From Bacillota bacterium (lineage in GTDB: Bacteria > Bacillota > Bacilli > Paenibacillales > Paenibacillaceae): a stretch of DNA of 64,000 nucleotides. How positions within the stretch are numbered: the stretch's first letter is position 1; each line of letters starts with the position of its first letter. Made by a program: the position numbers and the translations under genes. Below, piece by piece: positions 15,881-25,181 of this stretch. The stretch covers positions 1 through 64,000 of the forward strand of contig JAEWJS010000132.1 in assembly GCA_023386495.1 (NCBI GenBank), given 5' to 3'. The notes beneath the pieces are model-generated. The model did no database searches. It was not told the origin of the DNA and worked only from the letters and a program-made list of their open reading frames with translations.

Positions 15881-17770
15881 ATGGGGTATCAAGCAGGGCA
15901 GTATGATGTGATCGTTGTCGGTGCAGGCCATGCAGGCTGCGAGTCGGCGTTGGCTGCTGCCCGAATGGGGTGCGAGACGCTGCTGCTCACGATCAATCTG
16001 GATATGGTGGCATTCATGCCATGCAATCCGTCGATCGGCGGTCCGGCGAAAGGCCATGTCGTGCGGGAGGTAGACGCACTGGGCGGCGAGATGGGACGGA
16101 ATATCGATAAGACCTTTATTCAGATGCGAATGCTCAATACGGGGAAGGGACCAGCGGTACATGCGCTGCGTGCCCAGGCCGATAAGTTCTCGTATCAGCA
16201 CACGATGAAGAAGACAATTGAGGATACGCCGGGCCTTACGCTGCGGCAAGGCATGGTCGACGACCTCTTAATCGAAGAGGGACAATGCGTCGGCGTTCGC
16301 ACGAAGACCGGCGCGGAGTATCGCGGACGCTCAATCGTCGTCACAACGGGGACGTATCTGAGAGGGAAGGTCATCATGGGCGAGCTGATGTATGAGAGCG
16401 GACCGAATAATCAGCAGCCTTCCATTAAGTTGTCCGAATCACTTCGTTCGCTTGGGTTTGAGCTGGCTCGCTTCAAGACCGGTACGCCGCCGCGCGTGCA
16501 TAAGGACACGATCGATTTTGACAAGACGGAGATCCAGCCCGGGGACGACAATCCGAAGTTCTTCTCGTACGAGACGGAGTATTCGAATAATGAGCAATTG
16601 CCGTGCTGGTTGACGTACACGTCGGAAGATACGCATCAGATCATTAACGATAACCTGCATCGTGCGCCGATGTTCTCCGGCCAGCTCGAAGGTGTCGGGA
16701 CGAAGTACTGTCCGTCGATCGAGGATAAGATCGTCCGTTTCGCGGATAAGCCGAAGCATCAGATCTTCCTGGAGCCGGAAGGCAAGAATACGAATGAATA
16801 CTACGTACAGGGATTGTCTACGAGCATGCCGGAAGAGGTACAGCTTGCCATGCTTCGCTCGATACCAGGGCTGGAGAGAGTCGAGATGATGCGTACGGGC
16901 TATGCCATCGAATACGATGTCGTCGTTCCTACGCAGCTGTTGCCTACCCTCGAGACAAAGCTGGTACCTGGATTGTTCACGGCCGGGCAGATCAACGGCA
17001 CATCCGGTTATGAAGAGGCGGCCGCGCAAGGCATTGTCGCGGGCATTAATGCCGCTCGCAAAGCGCTGGGCAAGGAGCCGGTCATCATCGAGCGCTCACA
17101 GGGCTATATCGGCGTACTCGTTGATGATCTCGTGACGAAGGGGACGATTGAGCCTTATCGGCTGCTTACTTCGCGCGCGGAATACCGCTTGCTGCTTCGC
17201 CATGACAACGCGGACCTGCGCTTGACGCCGCTTGGCTATGAGATTGGACTCATTCCGCAAGCGAGATATGAACGCTTCCTTCAGAAGAAGGCGCTTGTCG
17301 AGCAAGAGGTGGTACGGCTCCGCACGATTAAGTTCAAGCCGGAGGAAGTGAATCCGATATTGGCAGAGGCGCAATCTGCGCCGGTGAGTCAAGTGACCGA
17401 TGCGCTGTCGCTGCTCCGCCGACCGGAGGTCGGATACGCGCAACTCGAGAAGGCGATGGACATAGCGGCGGAACTGACGGAAGAGATGAAGGAACAGGTC
17501 GAGATCCAGATCAAGTATGCCGGTTATATCGAGAAGCAGTTGCAGCAGGTGGAGCGGCTCAGCAAGATGGAGAAGAAGCGGATCCCGGATGATATCGACT
17601 ACTTCGATGTCCAGGGCTTAGCGAATGAAGCGAAACATAATATGAGCAAGATTCGTCCGCTGTCGATCGGGCAAGCTTCGCGGATCGCCGGCGTGACGCC
17701 TGCAGATCTATCCATTCTATTGGTATACCTGGAGCACTATAATCGCGTCACGGCAGCACGGGGGTCATAA
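15881..17770 (+). CDS. mnmG: tRNA uridine 5-carboxymethylaminomethyl modification enzyme MnmG
   Basis: The FAD-dependent partner of MnmE. The 629-residue product has the dinucleotide-binding VIVVGAGHAGCESALAAARMG, the family blocks CNPSIGGPAKGH and GTYLRGKVIMG, and the C-terminal YIEKQ...ARIAGV-like region (ASRIAGVTPAD). The ATG at 15881 is chosen: AAAGGAGG lies 8 nt upstream and the length then equals the B. subtilis protein; an in-frame TTG 15 codons earlier lacks such a site. Confidence 0.97.
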   Translation: MGYQAGQYDVIVVGAGHAGCESALAAARMGCETLLLTINLDMVAFMPCNPSIGGPAKGHVVREVDALGGEMGRNIDKTFIQMRMLNTGKGPAVHALRAQADKFSYQHTMKKTIEDTPGLTLRQGMVDDLLIEEGQCVGVRTKTGAEYRGRSIVVTTGTYLRGKVIMGELMYESGPNNQQPSIKLSESLRSLGFELARFKTGTPPRVHKDTIDFDKTEIQPGDDNPKFFSYETEYSNNEQLPCWLTYTSEDTHQIINDNLHRAPMFSGQLEGVGTKYCPSIEDKIVRFADKPKHQIFLEPEGKNTNEYYVQGLSTSMPEEVQLAMLRSIPGLERVEMMRTGYAIEYDVVVPTQLLPTLETKLVPGLFTAGQINGTSGYEEAAAQGIVAGINAARKALGKEPVIIERSQGYIGVLVDDLVTKGTIEPYRLLTSRAEYRLLLRHDNADLRLTPLGYEIGLIPQARYERFLQKKALVEQEVVRLRTIKFKPEEVNPILAEAQSAPVSQVTDALSLLRRPEVGYAQLEKAMDIAAELTEEMKEQVEIQIKYAGYIEKQLQQVERLSKMEKKRIPDDIDYFDVQGLANEAKHNMSKIRPLSIGQASRIAGVTPADLSILLVYLEHYNRVTAARGS

Positions 17771-17771
17771 C

Positions 17772-18491
17772 GTGGAACAGCTTACTTGGTTTACGGATCG
17801 ACTCTCGGAGAACGGCATCAAGCTCTCCGAGAGTCAGCTTGCGCAATTCGAGACGTATTATCGTCTGTTGGTCGAGTGGAACGAGAAGATGAACTTAACG
17901 GGGATTACCGAGCGCGAGGCGGTGTACGAGAAGCACTTCTTCGATTCGATTTCCCTCTCTTTCTGTTACCCGATTGGACAGGCGGCGTCGCTTGCCGATA
18001 TTGGGTCTGGCGCTGGCTTTCCGAGCATTCCTCTCAAAATTTGCTACCCTCACTTACGTGTGTTGATTGTGGATTCCCTCAACAAGCGAATTCAGTTCCT
18101 GAACCACCTCACGGAGTCACTCGGCTTGCAAGATGTAGCTTGCGTACATGGTCGAGCGGAGGACGTGGCAAGGATGGCCGCATATCGGGATCAGTATGAT
18201 ATCGTTACTGCGCGTGCTGTAGCGAAGCTCAATGTATTGAACGAGTTCTGCCTCCCGTTCGTGAAGTCCGGCGGCGTATTCGCCGCGATGAAGGGTACGA
18301 ATCCGTCTGTGGAAATCGTCGATGCCAGCCGAAGCCTTCGAGAGCTGAAGGGGAAGGTGGAAGATGTGCGTGAGATGAAACTTCCATTGGAGCTTTCGGA
18401 ACGACATATTGTACTTGTAAGAAAGACGGGCGGAACGCCGCCGAAATATCCTCGCAAGGCTGGAGTGCCTTTGAAGACGCCGTTATTGTAA
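17772..18491 (+). CDS. rsmG: 16S rRNA (guanine527-N7)-methyltransferase
   Basis: RsmG methylates G527 of 16S rRNA using S-adenosylmethionine; loss gives low-level streptomycin resistance. The 239-residue product has motif I DIGSGAGFPSIPLKI near residue 75 and the downstream TARAVAKLNVLNEF. GTG start one base after the mnmG stop with GGGGG just upstream inside mnmG, so translation is probably coupled. Confidence 0.96.
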   Translation: MEQLTWFTDRLSENGIKLSESQLAQFETYYRLLVEWNEKMNLTGITEREAVYEKHFFDSISLSFCYPIGQAASLADIGSGAGFPSIPLKICYPHLRVLIVDSLNKRIQFLNHLTESLGLQDVACVHGRAEDVARMAAYRDQYDIVTARAVAKLNVLNEFCLPFVKSGGVFAAMKGTNPSVEIVDASRSLRELKGKVEDVREMKLPLELSERHIVLVRKTGGTPPKYPRKAGVPLKTPLL

Positions 18492-18505
18492 TTTTCTTCG
18501 TATAA

Positions 18506-18521
18506 TGTTCCACGTGAAACA
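18506..18521 (+). other. parS: parS site 1
   Basis: TGTTCCACGTGAAACA fits the 16-bp Bacillus parS consensus (TGTTNCACGTGAAACA). It lies 14 bp after the rsmG stop, before noc. The rest of 18522-18810 holds no gene; a CACGAA/TTCGTG hairpin and the noc promoter region are likely there. Confidence 0.93.
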
Positions 18522-18810
18522 TTTTCACCAAAATTGTTCGGGTTGAAGCGGAAGTCAAGCAGGAGATTAACGCGAGATAGGCGAATAAAGATAGGTATTG
18601 CACGAATCAGCGTGTGGTTCGTGTGGATTCCATGAAGTTAGCGGTAAGCAGATGTCGCTCAACGGCCTGATTGGCGGTTATCACCGTACGAGGTTGCAGC
18701 GAACAAGCTTGGCGCCGTCTGTTGCTGCTTGCAGCAATTGCAAGTGGCATATTGCATGACCTCTTGATAGACTAGATAACGGCATAATAAATTGGGTGGG
18801 TATAGACGGT

Positions 18811-19626
18811 ATGAAAGAACAATTTTCTCGGCTGTTCGGGCTGAACGAACGTCCGAATCAAGACGAAGTGAAACAAGTTCCCGTAACGGAGATCGACACA
18901 AGCCCTTATCAACCACGTACCATCTTCGACGATGATCGCATTGATGAGCTATGCCAGACGATTAAGACACACGGTGTGATTCAACCGATCATTGTTCGCG
19001 TTCGTAATAGCCGTTATGAGATTATTGCAGGCGAGAGGCGCTGGCGTGCAGTCAAGAAGCTGGGCCTGGAGACGATTCCTGCCATAGTCAAAGAATTCAA
19101 CGATTCGCAGGCTGCATCGATTGCGTTAATCGAGAATCTGCAGCGTGAAGGGTTAACGGCCATCGAAGAAGCAATCGCCTACCAAAAGCTGCTCGACTTG
19201 CATCAGCTAACGCAAGAGAGCTTGGCGCAACGCCTCGGCAAGAGCCAGTCTACGATTGCGAATAAGCTGCGGCTTCTGAATCTATGCGAGCCAGTCAAGC
19301 TCGCGCTCATGGAGCGCAAGATTACGGAACGCCATGCAAGAGCCTTACTGTCGCTGGATACCGAGGAACTGCAGGTCAAAGTTCTGGAAGATGTCATTGA
19401 AAAAGAACTCAATGTGAAACAGACGGAAGCGCGGGCTGCATTCTATAAGGAATCGTCTAAAGCGAAAAAGTCGAAACGCATTTCGTTCACGAAGGATGTT
19501 CGACTGGCACTGAACACTATTCGGCAGTCGATTGATATGGTCTCGGGCTCGGGCCTTAAGATCAAGAAGGAAGAGAAGGATTACGAGGAACATTATGAGA
19601 TCGTCATTCGGATCCCTAAGCGGTAA
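18811..19626 (+). CDS. noc: Nucleoid occlusion protein Noc
   Basis: Noc is a ParB-family CTP-dependent DNA clamp that keeps FtsZ from assembling over the nucleoid. The 271-residue product has the Noc N-terminus MKEQFSRLFGLNE (membrane-targeting helix), the CTP-binding GERRWRA motif, and the helix-turn-helix LGKSQSTIANKLRLL. It is distinguished from Spo0J, encoded two genes on, by this N-terminus and position after rsmG. The ATG at 18811 is taken; an in-frame GTG five codons earlier is less like the family. Confidence 0.93.
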   Translation: MKEQFSRLFGLNERPNQDEVKQVPVTEIDTSPYQPRTIFDDDRIDELCQTIKTHGVIQPIIVRVRNSRYEIIAGERRWRAVKKLGLETIPAIVKEFNDSQAASIALIENLQREGLTAIEEAIAYQKLLDLHQLTQESLAQRLGKSQSTIANKLRLLNLCEPVKLALMERKITERHARALLSLDTEELQVKVLEDVIEKELNVKQTEARAAFYKESSKAKKSKRISFTKDVRLALNTIRQSIDMVSGSGLKIKKEEKDYEEHYEIVIRIPKR

Positions 19627-19647
19627 TGGTAAGGACAACGTTCTGCG

Positions 19648-19670
19648 AAGCGGCAGTTATGCCGCTTTTT
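19648..19670 (+). terminator. Terminator after noc
   Basis: AAGCGGC (19648-19654) pairs with GCCGCTT (19661-19667), followed by TTT. Confidence 0.85.
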
Positions 19671-19797
19671 CTGTCTATATATAGGCAGCCGGATGGGACA
19701 CTTGGCCGCGACAACAGATAAGAGCATGTTACGATACGCGAATGGCCTACATGGAGCTGGTCCGATGTTCCGATGTGGGTGCGTCTCATGTAATCCC

Positions 19798-19811
19798 ACT
19801 GGACGTCCAGT
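19798..19811. promoter_or_regulatory. Perfect palindrome in the soj leader
   Basis: ACTGGACGTCCAGT is a perfect 14-bp palindrome, extended by CCC/GGG on each side. An outer GTCCGA/TCGGAC pair flanks it, so it could be either an operator or a leader RNA hairpin 45 bp before soj. Confidence 0.4.
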
Positions 19812-19854
19812 AGGGCGTCGGACAAACTCCAAGCATGATATGAGGTGAACCGGA

Positions 19855-20628
19855 TTGTCTAAAATCATAGCAATAACGAATCAGAAGGGCGGGGTCGGTA
19901 AGACGACGACGTCCGTTAACTTGGGGGCATCGCTGGCTTCGCTTGGCCGGAAGGTATTGCTCGTGGATATCGATCCGCAGGGCAATACGACTAGCGGAAT
20001 CGGGATTAATAAGGCCGATGTCAGCAATTGCATCTATGATGTGTTAATTAATGAAGTCCACCCCCGCGAAGCGATGGTGGAGACGAATATACCAGGATTG
20101 ACGCTCATTCCGGCGACGATCCAATTGGCTGGCGCAGAGATTGAACTTGTACCGACCATTTCCCGCGAAGTTCGCTTGAAGCGATCGCTCTCGCAGGTTA
20201 AGCATATGTTTGACTACATTCTCATCGATTGTCCGCCATCGCTCGGCATTCTAACGATCAATTCGCTCACGGCTGCCGACTCGGTCATCATTCCGATTCA
20301 GTGCGAATACTACGCATTGGAAGGATTGAGCCAATTGCTGAACACGGTGCGGCTCGTACAGAAGCATCTGAATACGTCTTTACAGATCGAAGGCGTGCTC
20401 TTGACGATGTTTGACGCGCGGACGAACCTCGGCATTCAGGTCATTGAAGAAGTGAAGAAATATTTTCAACAGAAGGTGTATCAGACGATTATTCCGCGCA
20501 ATGTGCGGCTAAGCGAAGCGCCATCACATGGACAATCCATTATTACGTATGATCCGCGATCCAAAGGTGCGGAGGTTTATCTTGAATTGGCGAAGGAAGT
20601 GATTACGTATGAGCAAGCGGCTAGGTAG
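19855..20628 (+). CDS. soj: Chromosome partitioning ATPase Soj (ParA)
   Basis: ParA-type ATPase that works with Spo0J in origin segregation and modulates DnaA. The 257-residue product has the deviant Walker A KGGVGKTTTSVN, the DIDPQGN motif and LIDCPPSLG. TTG start with GAGGTGA 6 nt upstream. The 3' end overlaps spo0J by 20 bp. Confidence 0.97.
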   Translation: MSKIIAITNQKGGVGKTTTSVNLGASLASLGRKVLLVDIDPQGNTTSGIGINKADVSNCIYDVLINEVHPREAMVETNIPGLTLIPATIQLAGAEIELVPTISREVRLKRSLSQVKHMFDYILIDCPPSLGILTINSLTAADSVIIPIQCEYYALEGLSQLLNTVRLVQKHLNTSLQIEGVLLTMFDARTNLGIQVIEEVKKYFQQKVYQTIIPRNVRLSEAPSHGQSIITYDPRSKGAEVYLELAKEVITYEQAAR

Positions 20629-21466
20629 AGGGCTGGATGCATTGATTCCTTCTTTATCCGTTAACGAAGACGACAAGGTCATCGAAATTACGTTATCCCA
20701 ACTGCGGCCGAACCCGTATCAGCCGCGTAAAACCTTTGACGAAGATGCGATCAAGGATCTAGCGGAATCGATTAAACAGCACGGCGTCATTCAGCCGATT
20801 ATCGTTCGCAGCGTCGTGAAGGGCTATGAGATCATTGCCGGCGAGCGGCGCTTCCGCGCTTCGCAACTGCTCGGGAATGCGACGGTTCCGGCGGTCGTGA
20901 GAAGCTTCTCCGACCAGCAGGCGATGGAGATTGCGCTGATCGAGAACCTGCAGCGCGAGGATCTGAATGCGATCGAGCTTGCCATTGCATATCAGTCGAT
21001 CATGGACAAGTTCAATCTCACGCAAGAGGAGCTATCACTCAAGGTAGGTAAGTCTCGATCGCATATCGCGAACTTCCTCCGTCTGCTCGCATTGCCTGCA
21101 GAGATCAAGGATAATGTTTCACGTGGAACATTATCGATGGGTCATGCTAGAGCGCTTGCGGGATTGAAGGAGGATGCGAAGAAACGCGAGCTCGCCAGGA
21201 TGACGATCGAGCATGAGTGGAGCGTCAGAGAGCTTGAGGAGACGATTCAGAAGCTGGAACGTGGCGGCGAGAAACAGGATCAACCGCAGACGACGAAGTC
21301 GAAGAAGCGTGATCCGTTCATCGAGCAGTTGGAGGAGTCGTTGCGCGAACGGTTTAAGACGACCGTAAAGATCAAGCAACAGAAGGATAAGGGAAGAATC
21401 GAGCTTCTATACTATAACAAGCAAGATTTAGAGCGGCTGCTAGAGTTGTTGGAGCAATTGGCCTAA
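20609..21466 (+). CDS. spo0J: Chromosome partitioning protein Spo0J (ParB)
   Basis: ParB binds parS, uses CTP to slide as a clamp and recruits SMC. The 285-residue product has the LGRGLDALIPS N-terminus that stimulates Soj, the GERRFRA CTP-binding motif, ENLQREDLN, and the helix-turn-helix VGKSRSHIANFLRLL. A charged linker rich in Lys/Glu leads to the dimerisation tail. It overlaps soj and itself contains parS site 2. Confidence 0.97.
   Translation: MSKRLGRGLDALIPSLSVNEDDKVIEITLSQLRPNPYQPRKTFDEDAIKDLAESIKQHGVIQPIIVRSVVKGYEIIAGERRFRASQLLGNATVPAVVRSFSDQQAMEIALIENLQREDLNAIELAIAYQSIMDKFNLTQEELSLKVGKSRSHIANFLRLLALPAEIKDNVSRGTLSMGHARALAGLKEDAKKRELARMTIEHEWSVRELEETIQKLERGGEKQDQPQTTKSKKRDPFIEQLEESLRERFKTTVKIKQQKDKGRIELLYYNKQDLERLLELLEQLA
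21115..21130 (-). other. parS: parS site 2, within spo0J
   Basis: On the minus strand the sequence is TGTTCCACGTGAAACA, identical to site 1. A parS within spo0J is also found in B. subtilis. Confidence 0.93.
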
Positions 21467-21615
21467 TTCAAGAAAATCTCATTTATACGCGAATGGCAGA
21501 CGATTTCTATGGCATACCTACGTTGTTTTCTTTCCGAGGAGAGATTAAACTAAGGTATGCCATTGTTGTGCCTGTACAATCGTTCGCGAACTCAATCCAG
21601 CACAAGGAGGACATG

Positions 21616-22785
21616 ATGAAGGAGCATGTAGAACAGGTGGTCTATCTCGATCATGCCGCAACCTCATGGCCGAAGCCGCAAACCGTTATTGATGCCGTTC
21701 ATGAAGCGATGATGCATGATGGGGCGAATCCCGGCAGGGGCAGCCATCGGATGGCCGTGCGAGCCAGTCGGACGGTGTTCGAGTCGCGTAAGCAGGTTGC
21801 CAAGCTGCTGAAGGTTGGTAATCCGAATGATATCGCATTCGCATTCAATACGACCGGTGCTTTGAACTTAGCCATCAAGGGTCTGCTGCGTGCAGGAGAC
21901 CATGCGATCGCAACGGCCGTTGAACATAATTCGGTGCGCCGTCCACTGGAGTACCTGAAGCGGACGATCGGCATTGACGTAACCTACATCGAAGCCGATG
22001 AAGAGGGGAAGATCGAGCCGAGGCAGATCGAAGAAGCTCTCCGTCCGAATACTAGGTTGGTCGTCGTGAACCATAGCTCGAATCTGCTGGGATCTATCCT
22101 GCCGGTTGAAGCGATCGGGGAGATTACCAGACGGAGAGGGGTGCGTCTCTTGGTGGACGCCGCACAGAGCGCGGGCATCCTGCCGATCGATGTGGAGGCA
22201 ATGGGGATCGATCTGCTTGCATTCCCAGGCCATAAAGGGCTGTTAGGGCCGCAGGGGACAGGGGGATTATACATCCATCCGGACGTGGAGCTGGAGCCGC
22301 TCGTGCACGGCGGAACGGGCAGTCAATCCGAAGCGATCGAGCAGCCGAATGTCAGACCGGACCGCTATGAGTCGGGTACGCTGAATACGCAGGGACTCGC
22401 GGGGTTGGCTGCCGGCGTGCGATACGTCCTGCATGAGACGGTCGAAAAAATCCATAATAAAGAATGGACGCTGTCGCAGCACTTAATGGATGGGTTAATA
22501 GCAATAGAAGGAATACGGGTATTAGGGCCGAAACTGGGGGCTCCGCGGACCGGCATCGTCTCGTTCGTCGTAGGCTCCGCTGATCCGTCGGAGACGGCGT
22601 TCATCCTGGACCAGCACTACGGCATTGCCGTGCGGTCCGGGTTCCACTGTACGCCGCTTGCCCATGCCTGTGCGGGGACGACGATGACAGGAGCTGTGCG
22701 TGCAAGCGTAGGCTGGAATACGACGGAATCGGATGTGGATGCCTTGATCGAGGCGGTTAGAGAGATAAAGAAGCATTACGAATGA
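21616..22785 (+). CDS. Cysteine desulfurase-like class V aminotransferase
   Basis: PLP enzyme of the NifS/SufS fold. Of 389 residues, the N-terminal YLDHAATSWPKPQ, the PLP-binding Lys in FPGHKGLLGPQGTGG (about residue 200) and the catalytic Cys in RSGFHCTPLAH (about 340) are intact, predicting Cys to Ala plus persulfide. It is the family of stand-alone desulfurases seen near spo0J in Bacillales; the acceptor is unknown. AGGAGG sits 5 nt before the second of two adjacent ATGs. A DUF3343 protein, a proposed sulfur/selenium carrier, is encoded 1.2 kb on. Confidence 0.85.
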   Translation: MKEHVEQVVYLDHAATSWPKPQTVIDAVHEAMMHDGANPGRGSHRMAVRASRTVFESRKQVAKLLKVGNPNDIAFAFNTTGALNLAIKGLLRAGDHAIATAVEHNSVRRPLEYLKRTIGIDVTYIEADEEGKIEPRQIEEALRPNTRLVVVNHSSNLLGSILPVEAIGEITRRRGVRLLVDAAQSAGILPIDVEAMGIDLLAFPGHKGLLGPQGTGGLYIHPDVELEPLVHGGTGSQSEAIEQPNVRPDRYESGTLNTQGLAGLAAGVRYVLHETVEKIHNKEWTLSQHLMDGLIAIEGIRVLGPKLGAPRTGIVSFVVGSADPSETAFILDQHYGIAVRSGFHCTPLAHACAGTTMTGAVRASVGWNTTESDVDALIEAVREIKKHYE

Positions 22786-22827
22786 TGCTTCGCATCCATT
22801 CGTGAAGCGTACATGGGGGAGATCAGC

Positions 22828-23316
22828 GTGGATACGTTCAGCACCGAGCCGATCGGGCTTGCGGTCGTCTTGTTAGGCGTACTGTTGTTATTGGTGTTCT
22901 TTTGGAATATGAGTCTCGGAAGGCGGCTGAAGAAGCTAAGGAAGCGGTACGACGCCATGATGAACGGCCAAGGCGTCGAGAACCTGGAACAAGTGATCGG
23001 GGACCTGCAGCGCCGGATGAGCGAGCGCGAACAGGAGGCAGCGTCTGGGACGGCCGAAATGGCCCGTCTAAGCGAGGTTGTACGCCTTGCCAAGGGCAAG
23101 GTAGGCGTAGTGCGGTATAACGCCTTCCAAGGGCAAGGGAACGATCTGAGCTTCTCTGTCGCGATCGTGAATGACCAGCAGGACGGGGTCGTCATCAGCG
23201 GCATTCATAATCGCGAAGAAACGTATGTATATGCCAAACCGCTCGATAAGGGGACATCGACTTATTCGTTGTCCGATGAAGAGCGCAAGGCGATCAGTCA
23301 GGCCGTGCAAGCGTAG
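22828..23316 (+). CDS. DUF4446 family single-pass membrane protein
   Basis: About 162 residues: an N-terminal hydrophobic helix (AVVLLGVLLLLVFFWNM), a coiled-coil stretch with many Arg/Glu/Gln, then a compact domain with VGVVRYNAFQGQGNDLSFSVAIVN, the DUF4446 hallmark. Function unknown. The GTG at 22828 follows GGGGGAG; an ATG at 22813 is the alternative. The last 23 bp overlap the convergent yyaC gene. Confidence 0.8.
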   Translation: MDTFSTEPIGLAVVLLGVLLLLVFFWNMSLGRRLKKLRKRYDAMMNGQGVENLEQVIGDLQRRMSEREQEAASGTAEMARLSEVVRLAKGKVGVVRYNAFQGQGNDLSFSVAIVNDQQDGVVISGIHNREETYVYAKPLDKGTSTYSLSDEERKAISQAVQA

Positions 23317-23887
23317 CGGCAGTGGCTCTGGCAGAAGAGGCGATCGATAAAAAGAGGCTCTGTGCGATAATATCCGCCATGCGCATAACGAGATGAAGGC
23401 GCGTATTCTGCAGCACAAAATACTCCATGAATCCGCCGACATTGACGATGCCCGTGATATGGATATCTCCGACAGGGGGAAGCTCCTTGTTGACGCCGGC
23501 ACCAGGACGAACGGGGCCGTCGCCGACTTGAATGCATCCGACGCTGGCGACTTGACCGAGACAAGCGTCGATTCCGATAATAAAAGGACGGCGGATGGTG
23601 CGGTTGATCTCAAGCAGCGTCTCCTCGAGATTCATCGCATGTACGGGGGTCTCCAACGTGCCGTATAGGTCGAAGTGCGTGCTGCGGAACTTATGCAGGT
23701 GCGTACCGACCAGCGGGCCGAGCGAATCGCCTGTCGAGCGGTCCGTGCCGATGCATACAATCACAACGCGACGATCCTGCGACAGCGTATTGAGGTAGCT
23801 TGTCAATCGTTCCGTCAGCAGGATGCCGACATTAGACTCCGTGTACGGAATCTTCAGCGGCATGTCATTACGATTCGCAATTCTCAT
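23294..23887 (-). CDS. yyaC: YyaC-type putative sporulation protease
   Basis: The 197-residue product contains the family's VVIVCIGTDRSTGDSLGPLVG and IIGIDACLGQ...VGCIQVGDGPVRPGAGV blocks, resembling germination-protease/hydrogenase-maturation type folds. YyaC is annotated as a spore protease homologue and is controlled in sporulation in B. subtilis. The ATG at 23887 has GGAGGGG 6 nt upstream. It is the only minus-strand gene between soj and tRNA-Ser. Confidence 0.85.
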   Translation of the reverse strand: MRIANRNDMPLKIPYTESNVGILLTERLTSYLNTLSQDRRVVIVCIGTDRSTGDSLGPLVGTHLHKFRSTHFDLYGTLETPVHAMNLEETLLEINRTIRRPFIIGIDACLGQVASVGCIQVGDGPVRPGAGVNKELPPVGDIHITGIVNVGGFMEYFVLQNTRLHLVMRMADIIAQSLFLSIASSARATAATLARPD

Positions 23888-24014
23888 AGAATCCCCTCCG
23901 CCATGCTTGAATAGGGTGGTGCTTAACCTCAGTTGATCCCTATTAGTATATGGACGAGGGTGGAAATTTATACTATGCGCAGATGAAAATGAAGAATGGT
24001 GGAGGGGCGGCAGC

Positions 24015-24260
24015 GTGCTGATTGCATTTGATTCGACGCAGCAGGCACTACGTGCCGAGATGCTGCTAGAGTATGCGGACATCGAAATCGATATAAGGCC
24101 TACGCCGAAAGAGATTACAGCAGGCTGCGCGTTATCGATCGATTTTGCGGATACGGATGTAGGGGAAGTTAGTCGCGTCATCACGCAGGAGAAGGTAGAG
24201 ATAAGAGGCTTATTCAAGCTAACGGAAGCCGGATATGAGTCCGTCGCGTTAGCGGAATAG
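24015..24260 (+). CDS. DUF3343 protein, putative Se/S carrier
   Basis: Eighty-one residues; LIAFDSTQQALRAEMLLEYADIEIDIRPTP and a central GCALSIDF with the conserved Gly-Cys. DUF3343 proteins have been proposed to carry selenium or sulfur; the single Cys fits that. GTG start with GGAGGGG 7 nt upstream. Divergent from yyaC. Confidence 0.8.
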   Translation: MLIAFDSTQQALRAEMLLEYADIEIDIRPTPKEITAGCALSIDFADTDVGEVSRVITQEKVEIRGLFKLTEAGYESVALAE

Positions 24261-24301
24261 GATAATAGGCTATACTAGCGATTGAAGGCGGTGGATGACG
24301 C

Positions 24302-25180
24302 ATGCTCAAGATCGGGACCGAATGGGAGCATTCCGTCGATACGGTGAGGAACTGGCTGACCGATGACGCGATGTGGATCGCTGCCGGCATCGCGGTAATT
24401 CGCGCCGTGCTGATCCTGTTGATCGGCCGCATCGTGATCTGGGTCATACATAAGGCGCTGACGTATATGATATTGAATCGACATTCGACCCGGCTTCATG
24501 TCGAGCAACGGCGCGTCCAGACGATCGGCAAGCTGCTGAAGAACGTGGCCTCCTATGTCGTCTACTTCATCGTGATGCTGCTGGTGCTGTCCGAGTTCAA
24601 TATCAATCTAGGTCCGCTGCTTGCGGGAGCAGGCGTGGTAGGGCTCGCGATCGGGTTCGGCGCGCAGAGCTTGGTGAAGGACGTCATTACGGGCTTCTTC
24701 ATCATTCTGGAGGATCAATTCGCGGTAGGGGATGTTATTCAGACAGGCACCTATAAGGGAACGGTGGAGATGATCGGCTTAAGAGCTACGCGCCTCTCGA
24801 GCTGGACAGGGGAAGTATACATCATTCCGAACGGCTTGATTAACGAAGTGACGAACTACTCCTTGCGCAATTCGCTGGCGATCGTGGATGTAGCCATCGC
24901 TTATGAAGCGGATATCGACCGGGCGATCGCGGTGATCAGGGAGACGGTATCGACGGTTGCGGACGAGAACCTCGCGAAGCCGGCCGAGGTGCTCGGCATT
25001 CAAGCGCTAAGCCCAACCGAGGTTACGCTTCGCGTAATCGCCGAATGCAGGCCGAACGCGCAGGCCGTCGTGTCGCGCAAGCTAAATGCGGAGATTAAGA
25101 AGGCGCTCGACGCGCAGGGGATCGAGATGCCGGGTCCAAGAATGGTGACGTATTATCGAGGAGATCGGGGAGGGGTATAG
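24302..25180 (+). CDS. MscS family mechanosensitive ion channel
   Basis: Small-conductance osmotic safety valve. Of 292 residues, two or three N-terminal membrane helices are followed by the pore helix (LLAGAGVVGLAIGFGAQSLVKDVITGFFIILEDQFAVGD), the most conserved MscS segment, then the beta domain. Length matches the short channel type (YkuT-like). A downstream DUF951 gene begins one base after its stop. Confidence 0.93.
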   Translation: MLKIGTEWEHSVDTVRNWLTDDAMWIAAGIAVIRAVLILLIGRIVIWVIHKALTYMILNRHSTRLHVEQRRVQTIGKLLKNVASYVVYFIVMLLVLSEFNINLGPLLAGAGVVGLAIGFGAQSLVKDVITGFFIILEDQFAVGDVIQTGTYKGTVEMIGLRATRLSSWTGEVYIIPNGLINEVTNYSLRNSLAIVDVAIAYEADIDRAIAVIRETVSTVADENLAKPAEVLGIQALSPTEVTLRVIAECRPNAQAVVSRKLNAEIKKALDAQGIEMPGPRMVTYYRGDRGGV

Positions 25181-25181
25181 G

